The notes below the pieces were generated by a model, which was not told the DNA's origin, searched no databases, and saw only the letters and a program-made list of their open reading frames with translations. DNA of 64,000 bases from DASUAS01 sp963809795 (GTDB taxonomy: Bacteria > Actinomycetota > Acidimicrobiia > IMCC26256 > DASPTH01): the NCBI GenBank assembly GCA_963809795.1, contig CAWELN010000018.1, forward strand, positions 1 to 64,000, read 5' to 3'. Below are positions 1 to 9,624 of the stretch, piece by piece. Within the stretch, counting starts at the first letter, position 1. Every line of letters begins with the position of its first letter. A program made the position numbers and the translations under genes.

Positions 1-234
1 GCACTCGCGGCCGCGGAACTCGGCCTCGGCGCCGCCCTCCTGACGCCCCTGGTCCCGAGCCGCCTCGCCGGAACCACGCTCACGGCATTCGCCGGCGGCT
101 TGATCGCGATGTACCTCCGCACACCAGCGCTCCACAAGCCAGGCAGTGTCTGGCCCACCCCCCAGGGCATCGCCGTCAGCAAGGACATCTGGCTGCTCGG
201 CATCGGGATCGGACTCGTCGCCGAGACCACTTGA
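1..234 (+). CDS. DoxX-like membrane protein, C-terminal part only
   Basis: Frame 1 is open from the window edge to TGA at 232-234, giving the last 77 residues of a protein that starts outside the window. The visible part has two hydrophobic stretches (about residues 20-42 and 60-74) joined by a polar loop rich in Pro, His, Lys and Trp (PALHKPGSVWPTPQG). This layout resembles the last two helices of small DoxX/DoxD-type four-helix membrane proteins. Family assignment rests on the loop-helix pattern and is tentative; membrane location is firmer. Confidence 0.5.
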   Translation, partial: ALAAAELGLGAALLTPLVPSRLAGTTLTAFAGGLIAMYLRTPALHKPGSVWPTPQGIAVSKDIWLLGIGIGLVAETT

Positions 235-750
235 CCCATGTTCGATTCTCGACGCCACCTCAGTGAAGGTTGCCGCACACATAGGTGAGCGAGACAGCCC
301 AACTAGTGGTTGCAAGCGCACCGCGCAACCCGATCGGGAGCGCGGATGAGCGTCGGTTGTGGTTCGTCGACCTCCGATCGGCGAGATCAGACGCATCCGC
401 TGAGTCCGATGCCCGTCGCTCGACTGGGGTTCTGCGAATCGGGAGTCAGCCTTCTGCGTTCCGAGAACGGTTGATCATCGGAACCCCCGGGGAGATCGGT
501 GACGGGAGCCACACGCGGTGAAGGCAATGCACCGACGGCCCGCTCTCCGCGTACATACGCTCGCGAGCAGCAACCGTCGGTCAGCCAACGAGGACGACAC
601 CCCCCAAGCTCAACCGCCAAACCAGATTTCGAACGGCTTCCTCCCCGCCGAAACGACGCCGAATCCGTCAACCGTCACCTCGAGCACACGATGTGGCTCG
701 GCCGCGCCCCCGGCATCGGCCCACCCGCCAAGAAGAAGGAGTTCGCCGAG
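235..750. other. Intergenic stretch, no gene recognised
   Basis: About 515 bases between the DoxX-like stop and the hydrolase start. Several short open frames cross it, but none has both a ribosome site and a recognisable protein pattern. One frame from GTG at 285 to 521 encodes a polar 78-residue peptide that I cannot match to any family. No hairpin terminator or repeat stands out. Confidence 0.4.
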
Positions 751-1647
751 ATGGACCTCACTGACCACGCCGGAGTCCGGCTCACGCACGGCAAGCCCAA
801 GGTCAACGGCGTGGAGATCCACTACGCGATCGGCGGCGCCGGGGAGCCGGTGTTCTTGCTGCACGGCACGCCGAAGACCATGTCGTACTGGCGCCACGTC
901 GTGCCGCTCCTGACCCCGCACTACACCGTCATCACGGTCGACAACCGAGGCGCCGGCGGCTCCCAGCGCCCTCTGAGTGGCTACGACACCGCAACCATGG
1001 CCGGTGACGTCGCCGAACTGGCCACGCACCTGGGCTTCGACCAGTTCCGCGTCGCCGGCGAGGACTGGGGCGCCGCCATCGCCTACGCCGTCGCCGCCTT
1101 CCATCGGCCCCGCGTGCAGCAACTGATCTTCCAGGAAACGCTCCTCCCCGGGCTGCCGGCCGGTCCCGGATTGCCCGGCGGCGGACCCGACCCTTCGCTC
1201 GCCGCCGACGACATGCGCACCGGCTGGCACTTCAGCTTCTTCAGCCTGCCGAACGTGCCGGAGCTGCTGATCGCCGGGCGGGAACGGCCGTTCTGGACCT
1301 ACTACGCCAGACGGCAGATGTGGGACCCCAGCGCGGCGACCGAGGAAGACATCGACGAGATGGTGCACTCGGCGGAGCAGCCGGGCGGCACCAGAGGCAT
1401 CTTGGAGATGTACCGCGCCCGCCAGACCGACGCCGAACAGAACCAACCGCACTACGCCGACCCGATCAGCTGCCCGGTCCTGGCCGTCGGCGCGGAGGCG
1501 TATCTCGGGGACCAGGTCTCCAAACAGCTCGCGCAAGTGGCCCACGACGTCCGCGGCGCCGTGATCCCCGCCTCCGGACACAACATCGCGCTGGAGAACC
1601 CGGCCGCCCTGGCCCAGGTCTACCTCGACTTCTTCGCAGAGGGCTGA
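751..1647 (+). CDS. Alpha/beta-hydrolase, epoxide hydrolase-like
   Basis: A 298-residue alpha/beta-hydrolase fold enzyme, probably cytosolic. HGTP at residues 38-41 forms the oxyanion-hole loop, DNRGAGGS (64-71) is the usual loop after strand 4, and GEDWGA puts Asp105 at the nucleophile elbow, as in epoxide hydrolases and haloalkane dehalogenases rather than Ser esterases. GHNIALENP near the C-terminus supplies the catalytic His. The ATG at 751 is chosen because AAGGAG at 736-741 lies nine bases upstream and the fold begins just after it; the frame is open further upstream to 499 but that part is low-complexity. Substrate unknown. It stands alone, with a broken DUF1622 gene downstream. Confidence 0.85.
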   Translation: MDLTDHAGVRLTHGKPKVNGVEIHYAIGGAGEPVFLLHGTPKTMSYWRHVVPLLTPHYTVITVDNRGAGGSQRPLSGYDTATMAGDVAELATHLGFDQFRVAGEDWGAAIAYAVAAFHRPRVQQLIFQETLLPGLPAGPGLPGGGPDPSLAADDMRTGWHFSFFSLPNVPELLIAGRERPFWTYYARRQMWDPSAATEEDIDEMVHSAEQPGGTRGILEMYRARQTDAEQNQPHYADPISCPVLAVGAEAYLGDQVSKQLAQVAHDVRGAVIPASGHNIALENPAALAQVYLDFFAEG

Positions 1648-1773
1648 GCCGCGAGTTCAGTCATGTGAACCAGCGGGCGGCCCGAAGTGGAGTTCCCGGG
1701 CAGCCACGATCGAACGGCAACCCGCCTGCAAGGCGGCACATTTCGCATTCAAGCGGACGCGGCTGGCGGATGC

Positions 1774-2095
1774 GATATCGATTTCTACGACATCGTGGAA
1801 AAGGTCGGCGAGACGATCGACGGCGCGGGAGTATCGTCATCATCGTCGCGCCGCCGCGCGAGCGCCGTCATCCGTCTCACGCGACACGAAACTGACGTCT
1901 ACCGCCGATTTCGCGAAATGCTCGGCCGGACCATCTTGCTGGGGCTCGAGCTCTTGGTGGCCGGTCACAATCGTTCGCACCGTTGCTGCCTAGCCCTCGC
2001 TGACAAGCGACGCGGTCCTCGGCGCGATTGTGCTCATCCGCACATTCCTGAGCTTCTCTCTGGAAGTCGAAATCACTGGTCGCTGGCCCTGGTAA
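1774..2095 (+). pseudogene. DUF1622 small membrane protein, frame-broken
   Basis: Three frames together spell a DUF1622-type membrane protein. Frame 1 gives FYDIVEKVGETIDGAG (1783-1830); another frame gives the hydrophobic IVIIV segment near 1833-1848; then VYRRFREMLGRTILLGLELL near 1900-1960, and finally AVLGAIVLIRTFLSFSLEVE followed by ITGRWPW and TAA at 2093-2095. The final RTFLSFSLE..GRWPW block is the family signature. At least three single-base shifts are needed, so no intact product is possible as sequenced. The start is not resolvable: ATG at 1770 is in a different frame from the first recognisable segment. Confidence 0.7.
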
Positions 2096-2444
2096 GAAAG
2101 CACGCCGACACGACGACTTGACCACGTCGTCTGCGGCCTCGACTGGGTTCGCGTGAGGGCGTTCCTGTGTCTTCGGCTCATGATCCCAACGTCAGGGATG
2201 ACGCCCAGGAGCGGAGGAGCGTCCTTTCGCCCACGCCATCGCTTTGCATCGACATCGCGAACGCGACGCACCTCCGCTGCCGCCTGACGTGCACCCTCGA
2301 TGCCAAAGCGCTTCCCGAGTGCGCCCTGGTGTCGCTTCGATGCCCTCGCACAGCTGAGCACGTCAATCGCGGGTCGAGACGCCCGCGTCGCTCTATCCTG
2401 AGCGGTCCGGCATCGGGTCTCTTCCACCAATTCGCGCCGGCCCC
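2096..2444. other. Intergenic stretch before tRNA
   Basis: About 350 bases with short open frames on both strands but no ribosome site, no conserved protein pattern and no repeat that I can see. It separates the broken DUF1622 gene from the tRNA. Confidence 0.4.
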
Positions 2445-2516
2445 GCCCCCGTAGCTCAGGGGATAGAGCGTCGGTTTCCTAAACCGTGTGCGGAGGTTCG
2501 AATCCTCCCGGGGGCG
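2445..2516 (+). tRNA. tRNA-Arg (anticodon CCT)
   Basis: Full cloverleaf: acceptor GCCCCCG (2445-2451) pairs with CGGGGGC (2509-2515); D-stem GCTC/GAGC; anticodon loop TTCCTAA with CCT at 2478-2480, reading AGG codons; T-arm GGAGG-TTCGAAT-CCTCC (2492-2508); discriminator G at 2516. The anticodon stem has one T-T mismatch at its base (27-43), the other four pairs are good. CCA is not encoded. tRNA genes are common integration sites, but no integrase or duplicated 3' end is visible nearby. Confidence 0.95.
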
Positions 2517-3073
2517 CAGCCCAAAGCTGCAGGTCAGACCCTTCTACGGCGATGTTCTTCCGTGCGCGCACTGCGTTGACGATACGAACATATGTTCGGT
2601 CACGGGATGCGCTGCCCGATACATGGACGTCAGGAACCCGAAGACGAAACAGAACCCGGTCTGCCCGGTCGCGATCCGCAGAACGATCGCCGGCAAGGTC
2701 GACGAAGGGATCTGCGGTCAGCCGCTCGCGGGTTCGCCGAATCAAGACCCAGAGCGACGCGTAGCAGCTCCGCGTATGCGCGCCAGAGCGGGCAAACTCC
2801 CTTGCTCGTGCAGTCAACGCCTGGCGCAAGAACCGGGAGCCGACGTGATGACGCCGTTCTGGGCTCCTGAGCGTGGCGGTTCTTCGCGCGTTCGGTGCGC
2901 GGTTGTGTGCGCAAGCTCTGGCCCTCCCGCTGTGGAGTGCTTCGGGGCTTGGGGTAGTCGGCGGTCCACCTTCTCGGTGGTTCAGTCGACTGACCCTTTG
3001 GCCGCGCTGGCGGGTGCTAGACCGTGGCCTTGTTCGTGGGGCGAGTGGGGATGGGGCGGGCGGTGCGACTCAC
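2517..3073. other. Intergenic stretch holding a LexA-like palindrome
   Basis: About 555 bases between the tRNA and the ABC permease. A long frame runs through it (ATG at 2622 onward, with VCPVAIRRTIAGK then ICGQPL), but it lacks a ribosome site, reads on across the start of the permease in another frame and matches nothing I recognise. The only clear element is the palindrome at 2585-2598, listed separately. Confidence 0.4.
2585..2598. promoter_or_regulatory. LexA/DinR-like box
   Basis: CGAAC-ATAT-GTTCG is a perfect 14-base palindrome and fits the Gram-positive SOS box CGAACRNRYGTTYG exactly (ATAT as RNRY); the mycobacterial box TCGAAC-N4-GTTCGA is matched except for the outermost pair. No typical SOS gene follows. 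The nearest downstream gene is the ABC permease about 475 bases away, so function is uncertain. Confidence 0.45.
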
Positions 3074-4118
3074 GTGTGGTTGGTGAGCGTTCGGGATTTG
3101 CAGTTCCGGGCGCGCCGGTTCGTGATTGCAGTCGTCGTCACGTCGTTGGTGTTCGGCATCGCGCTCGCGATTGATGGAATGCGACGCTCGGTGCAGAGTG
3201 AGACCCCCGCGATCGTCGCGCTGTTCGGCGCCGATCGTTGGGTGGTTGCCCAGGGCGCTACCGGTCCGTTCACCACGACGCGTGTCCTCGGCGCCGCGAC
3301 CGGGGACGCCGTTCGGCGGGAGTCTGGGGTGAAGCGGGCGGACGCGGTTGTGCTCAGCAGGACGGTGATTGCTCTCCATCCCGCGAAGGACGCGAACCTC
3401 ATTGGGCACGTGTTGGGTGGGTTGGGGAGCCCGCCGATCAGCGAAGGACGGTCGGCGCAGAAGTCGGGTGAAGCGGTCATCAGTTCGGGTGTCTCGCTCG
3501 ACGTTGGTCCGCGGATCGTGGTGGGCGGTAAGGAGTTCCGGGTGGTCGGTAAGACCACCGAGGGCCGCTACTACTTCGGGGTCCCGACGGTGTTCGTGTC
3601 GCTGCACGATGCGCAGGACATCGTGTTCAAGGGTCAGCCGCTCGCGATGGGGATCGCGGTCAAGGGCACGACCGCGCCCCGGCCGGGACAACAACGGTGA
3701 CGAACGAGCAGGTGGTCTCCGACCTCAATCGGCCGCTCGCCGGGGGCGTGCAGTCCATTGTGGTGATGGCCGTGCTCATGTGGCTCATTGCGGCGGGGAT
3801 CATCGGCCTGATCGTGTACCTGTCGGCGATCGAGCGGATGCGCGACTTCGCGGTCTTCAAGGCCACCGGCGCACCGACACGGCTCATCGTGGGCGGCCTG
3901 ATGCTCCAAGCCGTGATCGTCTCGCTGATCGCGGCGGTCCTCGCGATCGGAGTCTCGAAGCTGGTCGGACTCGGTTTGCCGTTCCCGTCGGAACTCGGCG
4001 GCCGGCCGGCATTCTGCAACTCGTCGCCATCAGCCTTGTGGTCGGAGTGCTGGCAAGTCTCGCCGGGGTGCGGCGGGCGCTGACGACCGACCCTGCCGTG
4101 GCGTTCGGGGGCCAGTGA
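3074..4118 (+). pseudogene. FtsX/DevC-type ABC transporter permease, two frameshifts
   Basis: Permease of a MacB/DevC-like ABC system. The first segment (GTG 3074, or GTG 3083 giving VSVRDLQFRARR) has an N-terminal helix then an extracellular MacB-like domain ending near 3690. The second segment in the next frame carries two helices (IVVMAVLMWLIAAGIIGLIV and the stretch after KATGAPTRLIVGG). The third, from about 4010, ends LVVGVLASLAGVRRALTTDP. Both joins, near 3690 and 4010, need one missing base restored. Total length of about 350 residues and the four-helix layout fit the family. The stop overlaps the ATG of the partner ATPase (TGATG at 4116-4120), so the two form one operon. Confidence 0.75.
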
Positions 4119-5123
4119 TGCCCGAGATCCGCATACGGGATCTGACGATGGAGTACTCGAGCGGCGGGTATGTGGTGCGACCGTTCGACCACTTCGACCT
4201 CGACCTGGCGACCGGGGACCTCGCGCTCCTCCTCGGTGCAAGCGGATGCGGGAAGACCACGCTGCTGTCGATGCTCTCGTCGATCCTCACCCCCACCTCA
4301 GGATCGATCCACGTCGGCGACATCGAAGTGACGGCACTGAAGGGCGCCGACCTGGCGGACTACCGACGCCGAACGGTCGGTGTGGTGTTCCAATCGTTCA
4401 ATCTCATCCCGAGCCTCACCGCGCAGGAAAACATCTACATCGCGATGCGCTACGCGGGGGTGGGACGCAAAGCTGCCAAGAGGCGCGATCGGAAGAACTC
4501 TTGACGATGGTGGGGCTCGAGGACCGGATGCACCATCAGCCGGGCAAGCTCTCAGGTGGCCAGCAGCAACGCGTCGCGATCGCCCGAGCGCTCGCGCTCG
4601 ATCCGCCGTTGATCGTGGCCGACGAGCCCACCGCGTCGCTCGACTACGTGCAGGTCGATGGTGTGATCCGGCTGCTGCGCGAGCTCGCGGCGCCGGGCGC
4701 GTGGTGGTGATCGCGACGCACGACGAACGGCTGTTGCCGCTGGCTGACCGGGTGGTGGAGCTCACCCCGCGTCCCTCGAGCGAGTCGCGTCCGCCAGACC
4801 GAGTCCAACTTGCGGCGGGGGAAGTGCTCTTTCGCCAGGGCACCGCCGGGGACCTGGTCTACGAAGTGGACTCAGGCCGTATCGACATCGTTCAAGAGCT
4901 GTCCGACGGCGGCGAGAACCTGCTCGCGGTCGTGGAGTCCGGCAATTACTTCGGCGAGCTGGCCCCAATGTTCGGGCTGCGACGCGCCGCAACCGCACAC
5001 GCCGGCGGGGCCGGGCCTGCGGTCGTGACCGGCTACACATTGCGTGACTTCCGTACCCGCCGCGGCGAGCTCACACCCACCGCGGTGCTCGATCACGCAG
5101 CTGACAACGAGATCACGTCCTAA
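4118..5123 (+). pseudogene. ABC ATPase with C-terminal cyclic-nucleotide-binding domain, two frameshifts
   Basis: Partner ATPase of the upstream permease, fused to a sensor domain. Walker A GASGCGKT, Q-loop VFQSFNLIP, signature LSGGQQQRVAIARAL, Walker B LIVADEPTASLD and H-loop ATHDERLLPLADRVVEL are all present, spread over three frames that join near 4488 and 4698, each by restoring one base. The last 110 residues form a CRP-type cNMP domain: GEVLFRQGTAGDLVYEV, then FGELAPMFGLRRAATA, which keeps the Glu and Arg of the phosphate-binding cassette, so cAMP binding is plausible. The gene ends at TAA 5121-5123, overlapping the stop of the convergent adenylate cyclase. ATP-driven export gated by cAMP is my inference. 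Confidence 0.8.
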
Positions 5124-7889
5124 CGACGCATCAGCCAGGCGTCGTCGGTGCCGTTGATGACGTCGTCGAGGGTTCGGAGGCTGTGGTCGACAGCCTGGTC
5201 GTAGGTCATGAGCGCGCCGGTGTGAAACGCCTGGTCATAGAGGACTGGTCCGTCGGCGACGCGTGCAGATGCGACGGCAGGGTGTGGGTGGCCCCATCCG
5301 GTCCCCACGCGATATTCGGGGGTAAGGCCGGTGCTGGCGATGCCGTCGAAGACGGCTGCTTGTTCGAGGTGGTGGAGGCTGAGCAGGAGCTCGATCCCCC
5401 ACAGGATGCAGGAGTAGAAGGTGAGGCGGGTGCCGTTCTGGCGGGATCGTTCGAACGCCTCGCGGAGGTCCCGTGCCGCATGCGGGAGGTCGCCGCTGCG
5501 GACACGCATGCCCGCAGCGAGATACAAGCCGTCGCGAACGTCAGGGGGCTCGCGCCCTGGCGCGAGAGCGAGATGCTCTCGTCGAACGCGGTGAGAGCGG
5601 CGGCGGGGTCGTCGGTGATTAGGGCAAATCCGTAGGCCATCAGCGCAGCGGCGAGGGCGCTCGGATTGGCGGCCTCGCGTGCGTGGCGGAGCGCGACCTC
5701 GGCTTCGGCTCGTGCGATCGGATCATCAGACTGTGCTGCGAATATGGCTGCGTTCCCATGAAGTACTTCGCCGTGCGCGGAGTCAGGGAAGTCGCGGTTG
5801 AGCAGCCGGGCAGCGTCGAGCACGATGTCAAGCGCTTGTTGCGCATCCCCCGCGCACCGAGGCACAGACGCGAGCGTCAAATAGGCCAGCTGGGGCGCGG
5901 CCGCGCCGAGGGGCACGCCATCGCAGATCGCTCGCTCTGCGAGTTCCTGGGCATATTCGTAGTTCCCGAGGCGGATTTCGTATGACGCGGCAGCGACGGT
6001 CACCGCGTACCGCAGCTGCGTTGTGGTGATCTCGATGTGGGGCAGGGCCCGTTCGGCCCAGGCCCCGATGCCCGCCGCGGGGTCGATCCGGGACTCGTAG
6101 GCGAGTGCGCCGATGACACGCAGGGCGAGGCGACGTCGTCGGGATCGTCGCGGTCGAGCGCCCAGGTCACCGCGGCCCGGAGATTGTCAAGCTCCACGTT
6201 CTCGCGCGTCCGCCAGGTGAGCTCGTCGCGGCTGACGAGGCCCGGTCCGGCGTCTTCAGCCCACGCGGCGAAGTGCTCGGCGTGGCGGCGACGCCACCGG
6301 TCGGTGTCGCCGTGCTCGTCGAGGCGTTCGCGGGCGTACTGACCCAGGGTTTCGAGCATCTGGTAGCGGGTCGTGCCCTCCGCGGTCTCTTCGGCGACGA
6401 CCATCGACTTCGCCACCAGCTCGGTGAGCGCGTCCAGCACATCCCAGGCTTCGACCCCGTCGCCGACCACGACTGCCTGCGCCGCCTGGGCGTCGAAGCT
6501 GCCGGCGAACACCCCGAGCCGGTCGAACACCGCTCGTTCCCGCTCGCCGAGCAGCGAATACGACCAGTCGACCGTCGCCCGCAACGTCTGATGCCGTTCC
6601 ACGGCACTGCGTCGCCCACCGGTGAGAAGCCGGAATCGCTCATCGAGCAGCCCACGGATCTCCGACGGCGACATCGACACCACTCGCGCCGCCGCCAACT
6701 CGATCGCTAGCGGAATCCCATCCAGGCGCCGACAGATCTCTCCCACCGCACCTTCATTCGAGGGGTCGAATCCAAAACTCGCCCGTGCCGCCTCCGCGCG
6801 TTCCACGAACAGGCGCACCGCATCATTTGTCGCGATCCCGACACCCGACGCGTCGGGAAGCGGCAACGACCGCAACGGCCACACATGCTCGCCATCGACC
6901 GCGAGACCCTCGCGGCTCGTGGCCAGGATCCGCACCCTCGGACACTCCCGCAAGACGTTCTCAGCGAACACGCTCACCGGGCCCAACAACTGCTCACAGT
7001 TGTCCAACACCAGCAGCAGCTCCTTGGCGCGCAGATAGTCACTGATGCTCGCCTCCAGCGACAGCCCCGGACCTTGCGACACCCTCAAATTCGCCGCAAC
7101 CACCTGCGCCATCGTCTCGCCATCCGACGCGACCGCCAACTCACACAGCCATACACCGTCTCGGAATCGTGGCAGCGCCTCCGCGGCGACTTGCACCGCG
7201 AGACGCGTTTTTCCGACACCCCCGGTGCCGGTCAACGTCACCAGCCGCCACTCGCCGAGTACCTTGCGCGATCCCCGACAACTCCTCAAGACGACCCACG
7301 AACGACGTCAACTGGCGCGGCAGATTCCCGGGAACGCATCCACGGACCGCAACGGAGGGAACCCGACCATCAAGCCCGGCGCACGCACCTCGTACACCCG
7401 CTCCGGAACGGTCAAGTCTCGGAGACGATGCTCACCTAGATCGACCAACTCGATGTCCGAGTCGCGCACCAACTCCCTCGCCGCCGACGACACCACGACC
7501 TGGCCACCGTGCGCCACACTCATCAGGCGCGCCGCGCGGTTCACCTCACTGCCGAAATAGTCCCCGTCCCGATGCTGGGCCTCGCAGTAGTGCACACCCA
7601 TCCGCACCCGCAACGCGCCCGTCTCCACCCACGACTCGGCAGCCAACGCGAGCTGCCCGCCGACAGCCGCTTCGATCGCATCCGACGCAGTCTCGAACGC
7701 AGCGTGGAACCCATCCCCCGTCGTCTTCACCACGTAACCACCGTGGGCCTCGATCGCCTCCCGCACCATCGCGTCATGACGGGCCAACGCGTGGCGCATC
7801 GCGTCAGGATGAGCCTCCCACAGGCGCGTAGAGCCCTCGATGTCGGTGAACAAGAATGTGACCGTCCCCGACGGCAACTCGTTCACCAC
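5120..7889 (-). pseudogene. Class III adenylate cyclase / STAND ATPase / TPR protein, several frameshifts
   Basis: A multidomain signalling protein of about 920 residues. The N-terminal cyclase domain has metal-binding Asp16 (FTDIEGST) and Asp59 (KTTGDGF), adenine-reading Lys55 and Asp110 (DYFG), and transition-state Asn117 and Arg121 (VNRAARL), so it is predicted to make cAMP. Then come an NB-ARC-like ATPase (GTGGVGKTRL, LLLVLDNCEQ, DGIPLAIELAAARV) and a TPR-like helical region. Start GTG 7889 is taken just before LPSGTVTFLFTD. As sequenced the frame breaks near 7335, 7275, 6135 and 5530; all are 1-bp events, two of them in G runs. The final TAG shares bases with the stop of the cNMP-binding ABC ATPase. 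An IS3 remnant sits directly upstream. Confidence 0.85.
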
Positions 7890-8019
7890 GACCCCCGATG
7901 GTCCGCAGCCCGAGGACAAAGTTAACCAGCCAAACCGGACGACCGTCACCTGCGCGGTGACACGCACATGATGGCAGCGTCGCGAGGTGGAGTTGACCCG
8001 CTTGCGTGGAAACGGGATT

Positions 8020-8385
8020 TCAAGCGGCTGAGTGTTGTTCGTAGTTGGCGGGGCTTTGGTGGCCGAGCCGGCGTTGGATCCCGGTCGGGTTGCATAAGCC
8101 TTCGATGTAGTTGAAGAGTGCGCTTCGGAGCTCGGCTCGGTTCGCCCAGGTGGCCGGGTTCTGGATTCAGGCGAGTTCGCGTTTTGAGGGTGGCCCAGAA
8201 GGCCTCGACCACGGCGTTGTCGTAGCAGTCGCCGGTGGAGCCGAACGACTGGTCGAGATCGAGGGCCTGCGACACGCTGGGAGAACGCCAACGACGTACG
8301 CGGCGCCACGGCCGCGGTGATGCACGACACGCCGGTCGGGTCGACGTCGTTCGAACGCCGCGTGCAGGAGGGAGGGGGCACGGGG
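8020..8385 (-). pseudogene. IS3-family transposase remnant (C-terminal integrase core)
   Basis: Pieces of the C-terminal rve domain in shifting frames: VVHHRGRGAAY, then TSLAFSQRV, then QSFGSTGDCYDNAVVEAFWA with the catalytic Glu, then ELRSALFNYIEG, RRLGHQSPANYEQHSAA and a stop at 8020-8022. At least three 1-bp shifts break it. The Asp usually found in the HHSDRG motif reads Arg here. Orf A and the N-terminal HTH are absent. No clean terminal repeats are visible, although CCGCTTG (7998-8004) and CAAGCGG (8021-8027) form an inverted repeat at the 3' end. Confidence 0.8.
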
Positions 8386-8386
8386 G

Positions 8387-8434
8387 GCGATTCGTGGATC
8401 CCGCGTGCTTGCGATTCGTGGACCCCGCGTGCTT
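8387..8434. repeat. 24-bp tandem duplication
   Basis: Two adjacent 24-base copies, 8387-8410 and 8411-8434, starting GCGATTCGTGGA and ending CCCGCGTGCTT, differ at one base (T or C at position 13). They lie at the upstream edge of the IS3 remnant and next to the truncated end of the beta-propeller gene. Confidence 0.85.
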
Positions 8435-8564
8435 CCCTCCGCCCCGCGGACCGGCCGTACGCCGCGTCCGCATCAGATCCTCATTCAGGGCATTCGCTGC
8501 TACGTGGGCGCTGTGTCTGTCGGGCCGCGAGCGAGGGCGTCTGGCACTCCTGCGGGCACGGTCG

Positions 8565-9624
8565 TCAGCGGCGTCCGTGGGCGCTGCGTGCCGGGCAGAT
8601 CGCCACCCCGGCCGCACCCTTGCCGACAGTGATGGGGGCCGACACCGCACCGGTCGCGGTCGTGATCACCGACACCGTGCCGTCGCCGAAGTTGGTCACG
8701 TACGCTTGCTTGCCGTCTGGGGTGAACGCCACCACGTCCGGACCCTTGCCGACGGTGATGGGGGCCGACACCGCACCCGTCGCGGTCGTGATCACCGACT
8801 CGGTGCCGTCGAACTGGTTGGTCACGTAGGCGTGCTTGCCGTCGGGGGTGATCGCCACCGTGAACGGGCCCTTGCCGACGGTGATGGGGGCCGACACCGC
8901 ACCCGTCGCGGTCGTGATCACCGACACCGTGCCATCCACGAGGTTGGTCACGTAAGCGTGCTTGCCGTCAGGGGTGATCGCCAGCCCGGGCGTACCCGGA
9001 CCCTTGCTGACGGTGATGGGGGCCGACACCGCACCCGTCGCGGTCGTGATCACCGACACCGTACCGTCGCCGGAGTTGACCACATAGACGTGCTTGCCGT
9101 CAGGAGTGATCGCCACCACTGGTCCCGCGCCCTTGCCGATGGTGATGGGGGCCGACACCGCACCCGTCGCGGTCGTGATCACCGACACCGTACCGTCCCC
9201 GCTGTTGACCACGTAGGCGCGCTTGCCGTCAGGAGTGATCGCCACCCCGACCGGACCCTTGCCCACGGTGATGGGCGCCGACACCGCACCCGTCGCGGTC
9301 GTGATCACCGACACCGCGTCACCCTGGCCGTCGACGTAGTCGGTCACGAAGGCGTGCTTGCCGTCAGGGGTGATCGCCACCCGGGCCGGACCCGCGACGG
9401 TGATGGTGGCCGACACCACACCGGTCGCTGTGTTGAGCACCGACACCGTGCCCTGTTGCTCGTTGGTCACGTAGGCCGTGCCCGCACACCCAGCGGCCGG
9501 CCGCACCGGGCGCAGCCGACGTCGCGGCGTTGGCGCCACCCGGAGGAGATACAACGAACACCGCCGCGGCGAGCGAGACAAGAGGTACGACACGAGCTAC
9601 CAGGGCAACGCGAAGCTTCTGCAC
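8565..9624 (-). CDS. Secreted YncE-like beta-propeller repeat protein, one frameshift, C-terminally cut
   Basis: Starts at GTG 9624 behind GGGAGCGATC. The first frame encodes a signal peptide (MQKLRVALVARVVPL, then an Ala/Val core ending GANA). Near 9500 the frame shifts by one base and continues as seven near-identical repeats of 42-44 residues with the pattern DGTVSVITTATGAVSAPI, VGKGP, VAITPDGKHAYVTN. The ITPDG..YVTN pattern is that of 40-residue YVTN beta-propeller repeats in secreted or surface proteins. The last repeat loses its pattern after VAI and stops at 8565, close to the tandem duplication and IS3 remnant, which suggests truncation. Ligand unknown; extracellular display or binding is inferred from the fold and signal peptide. 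Confidence 0.8.
8620..9440. repeat. Seven tandem ~126-132 bp coding repeats
   Basis: The propeller gene repeats at DNA level. The block GGTGATGGGGGCCGACACCG followed by CACC[CG]GTCGCGGTCG recurs about every 126-132 bases, near 8629, 8755, 8881, 9011, 9140, 9270 and (diverged) 9398. Units are far more alike in DNA than protein selection needs, pointing to recent duplication or gene conversion. The intervals are fully coding, so this is not a CRISPR array. Confidence 0.85.

Noticed and set aside
285..521. 78-codon forward frame with GTG start
   Set aside because: No ribosome site, no recognisable pattern and overlap with other equally open frames.
2445..2516. tRNA-Arg as the attachment site of an integrated island
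   Set aside because: No integrase and no second copy of the tRNA 3' end were found in the window.
2622..3174. Possible Cys-containing small protein downstream of the LexA-like box
   Set aside because: Frame overlaps the permease start, becomes Arg/Ser-rich, and lacks a ribosome site; kept only as a note in the gap entry.
7998..8027. CCGCTTG/CAAGCGG inverted repeat as a terminator
   Set aside because: The 16-base loop is long and no T run follows; it may just be part of the old IS end.
8620..9440. CRISPR-like regular repeats
   Set aside because: Units are about 130 bases, fully coding, and spacers are homologous to each other; no cas genes are present.
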